From: an uncultured Saccharospirillaceae bacterium
Lineage (GTDB): Bacteria; Pseudomonadota; Gammaproteobacteria; Pseudomonadales; Natronospirillaceae
Reading direction: 5' to 3'
Assembly (NCBI GenBank): GCA_913063165.1
Contig: CAJXZL010000019.1
Coordinates: 1 to 43,516, forward strand
DNA: 43,516 nucleotides
Made by a program: the position numbers and the translations under genes. Below the pieces are notes generated by a model. The model saw only the letters and a program-made list of their open reading frames with translations, made no database searches and was not told where the DNA came from. Every line of letters starts with the position of its first letter. Positions within the stretch are counted from its first letter, which is position 1. Of the stretch, positions 42,780 through 43,516 are shown piece by piece.

Positions 42780-43508
42780 ATGCCAGAACTATTAATTGAT
42801 AATACGTGGTTTATTGCGGCAGCCGCCCTGTTTGTGGGCGCCTGGGTGCAGACTTCAGTAGGATTTGGATTGGCCGTGGTGTCAGCGCCCATTATCGTGG
42901 TGGTATCACCCCTTTGGGTGCCTATTGTGTTAACGATGTCGGCCCTGTGGTTGAGCGCGGTGAATACCTGGGACCAGCGACGTCACCTAAATGCCAAAGC
43001 CATGGCGGTTCCCATGATTACCCGGTTGCCAGGCACGGTTATAGGGGTGTGGCTGTTAACGCAAATGTCGATAACAGCACTTCAAATTATCGTGTCATCC
43101 ATGGTGCTATTGGCAGTCATTGTCACTTATTGGGCACCTCATTATCCTGCCAATCGATTGAATTTAGGCATTGCAGGCGCTATCAGTGGCTTGACTGGAG
43201 CAACGACTGCAATTGGTGGGCCTCCGATGGCAATCGTCATGCAACACGGTGATCCTAGGGAAACCCGTGCCAATTTAAGCCTGTATTTTACCTACAGCTG
43301 TATAGTGAGTTTAATCGGGTATTACTGGGCAGGGCTATTACACCTTGAACTATTGGTAGAGAGCATGTCATTCGCACCCATTATTTTGATCGGTTATTTC
43401 ATTGGCGTGAAAACCCGTTATTTAATCGATGCCAAAAGATTTCGTTCAATATTGATGTTTCTCTGTCTCATCGCTGGCGTGAGCGCATTGATTGGAGCGC
43501 TCTGGTAA
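42780..43508 (+). CDS. TauE/SafE-family membrane permease
   Basis: The 242-aa protein has about eight membrane segments in two related halves: GAWVQTSVGFGLAVVSAPII (~21-40) and GAISGLTGATTAIGGPPMAI (~133-152), the glycine-rich G-x-x-x-x-x-G-x-G-G/P-P motifs of TauE/SafE. The family exports sulfite, sulfoacetate or other small organosulfur/organic anions; the substrate here is unknown. It is 12 nt from hemH and likely co-transcribed. Only 8 bp follow it in the window. Confidence 0.88.
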   Translation: MPELLIDNTWFIAAAALFVGAWVQTSVGFGLAVVSAPIIVVVSPLWVPIVLTMSALWLSAVNTWDQRRHLNAKAMAVPMITRLPGTVIGVWLLTQMSITALQIIVSSMVLLAVIVTYWAPHYPANRLNLGIAGAISGLTGATTAIGGPPMAIVMQHGDPRETRANLSLYFTYSCIVSLIGYYWAGLLHLELLVESMSFAPIILIGYFIGVKTRYLIDAKRFRSILMFLCLIAGVSALIGALW

Positions 43509-43516
43509 GCCGCGTG

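Overview
The window is chromosomal DNA of a Gram-negative gammaproteobacterium. Three gene orders support this: coaBC-dut-algC-argB-slmA, divergent pyrE/crc, and lptM-lysA-dapF-DUF484. All three are typical of the Pseudomonas/Oceanospirillales side of the class. Crc, SlmA, RdgC and Rep agree. My best guess is a marine Oceanospirillales-type bacterium (Saccharospirillaceae or Reinekea-like), but the genus is inference. Nearly every gene is chromosomal housekeeping. I see no IS element, phage, plasmid or CRISPR array.

Layout. 0-4.1 kb: the tail of a membrane protein, a membrane-anchored Asp-box (sialidase-fold) protein coupled to a small membrane protein, a LysE-family exporter and a PuuB-like polyamine oxidoreductase. 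4.1-7.8 kb: a CPA1 antiporter and a CBS-domain protein on the minus strand, then about 1.1 kb without an intact gene that holds a recognisable 3' relic of nuoN (Complex I). 7.8-14 kb: carboxynorspermidine dehydrogenase and decarboxylase (alternative polyamine synthesis), a GST, a signal-less BtuF-like protein, a thioesterase-fold protein and RmuC. 14.1-14.6 kb: tRNA-Arg(UCG) followed by two identical 181-bp tandem repeats, each ending in the 3' end of that tRNA, resembling the E. coli tyrT/rtT arrangement. 14.7-21.9 kb: AlkD-like protein, Rep, alanine dehydrogenase, PepD, a small Cys/His protein and RdgC. 22.1-27.4 kb: a GltD-like flavoprotein with a ferredoxin tail, paired with full-length pyruvate:ferredoxin oxidoreductase. 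27.5-30.4 kb: lptM-lysA-dapF-DUF484. 30.4-32.6 kb (minus strand): radC, rpmB-rpmG and mutM. 32.6-38.5 kb: coaBC-dut-algC-argB-slmA. 38.5-40.6 kb (minus strand): pyrE, a DUF4124 protein and a VTT-family protein. 40.9-43.5 kb: crc, hemH and a TauE/SafE permease.

How the genes work together. Polyamine genes (puuB-like; CANSDH and CANSDC) suggest both synthesis and turnover of polyamines. The PFOR pair would connect pyruvate/acetyl-CoA to ferredoxin and NAD(P)H. lysA and dapF complete lysine and peptidoglycan-precursor synthesis. dut and pyrE serve pyrimidine metabolism; mutM, radC, rep, rdgC, rmuC and the AlkD-like protein form a scattered DNA-maintenance set.

Three items stand out. (1) The AlgC-locus protein keeps the whole architecture (membrane sensor-like half plus phosphohexomutase half) and the metal loop, but has lost most of the substrate- and phosphate-binding residues that define the family, so it looks like a pseudoenzyme. 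(2) The tRNA-Arg 3'-end tandem repeats look like an rtT-type RNA locus and contain a degenerate tRNA-like module. (3) A nuoN relic suggests past loss or relocation of Complex I genes.
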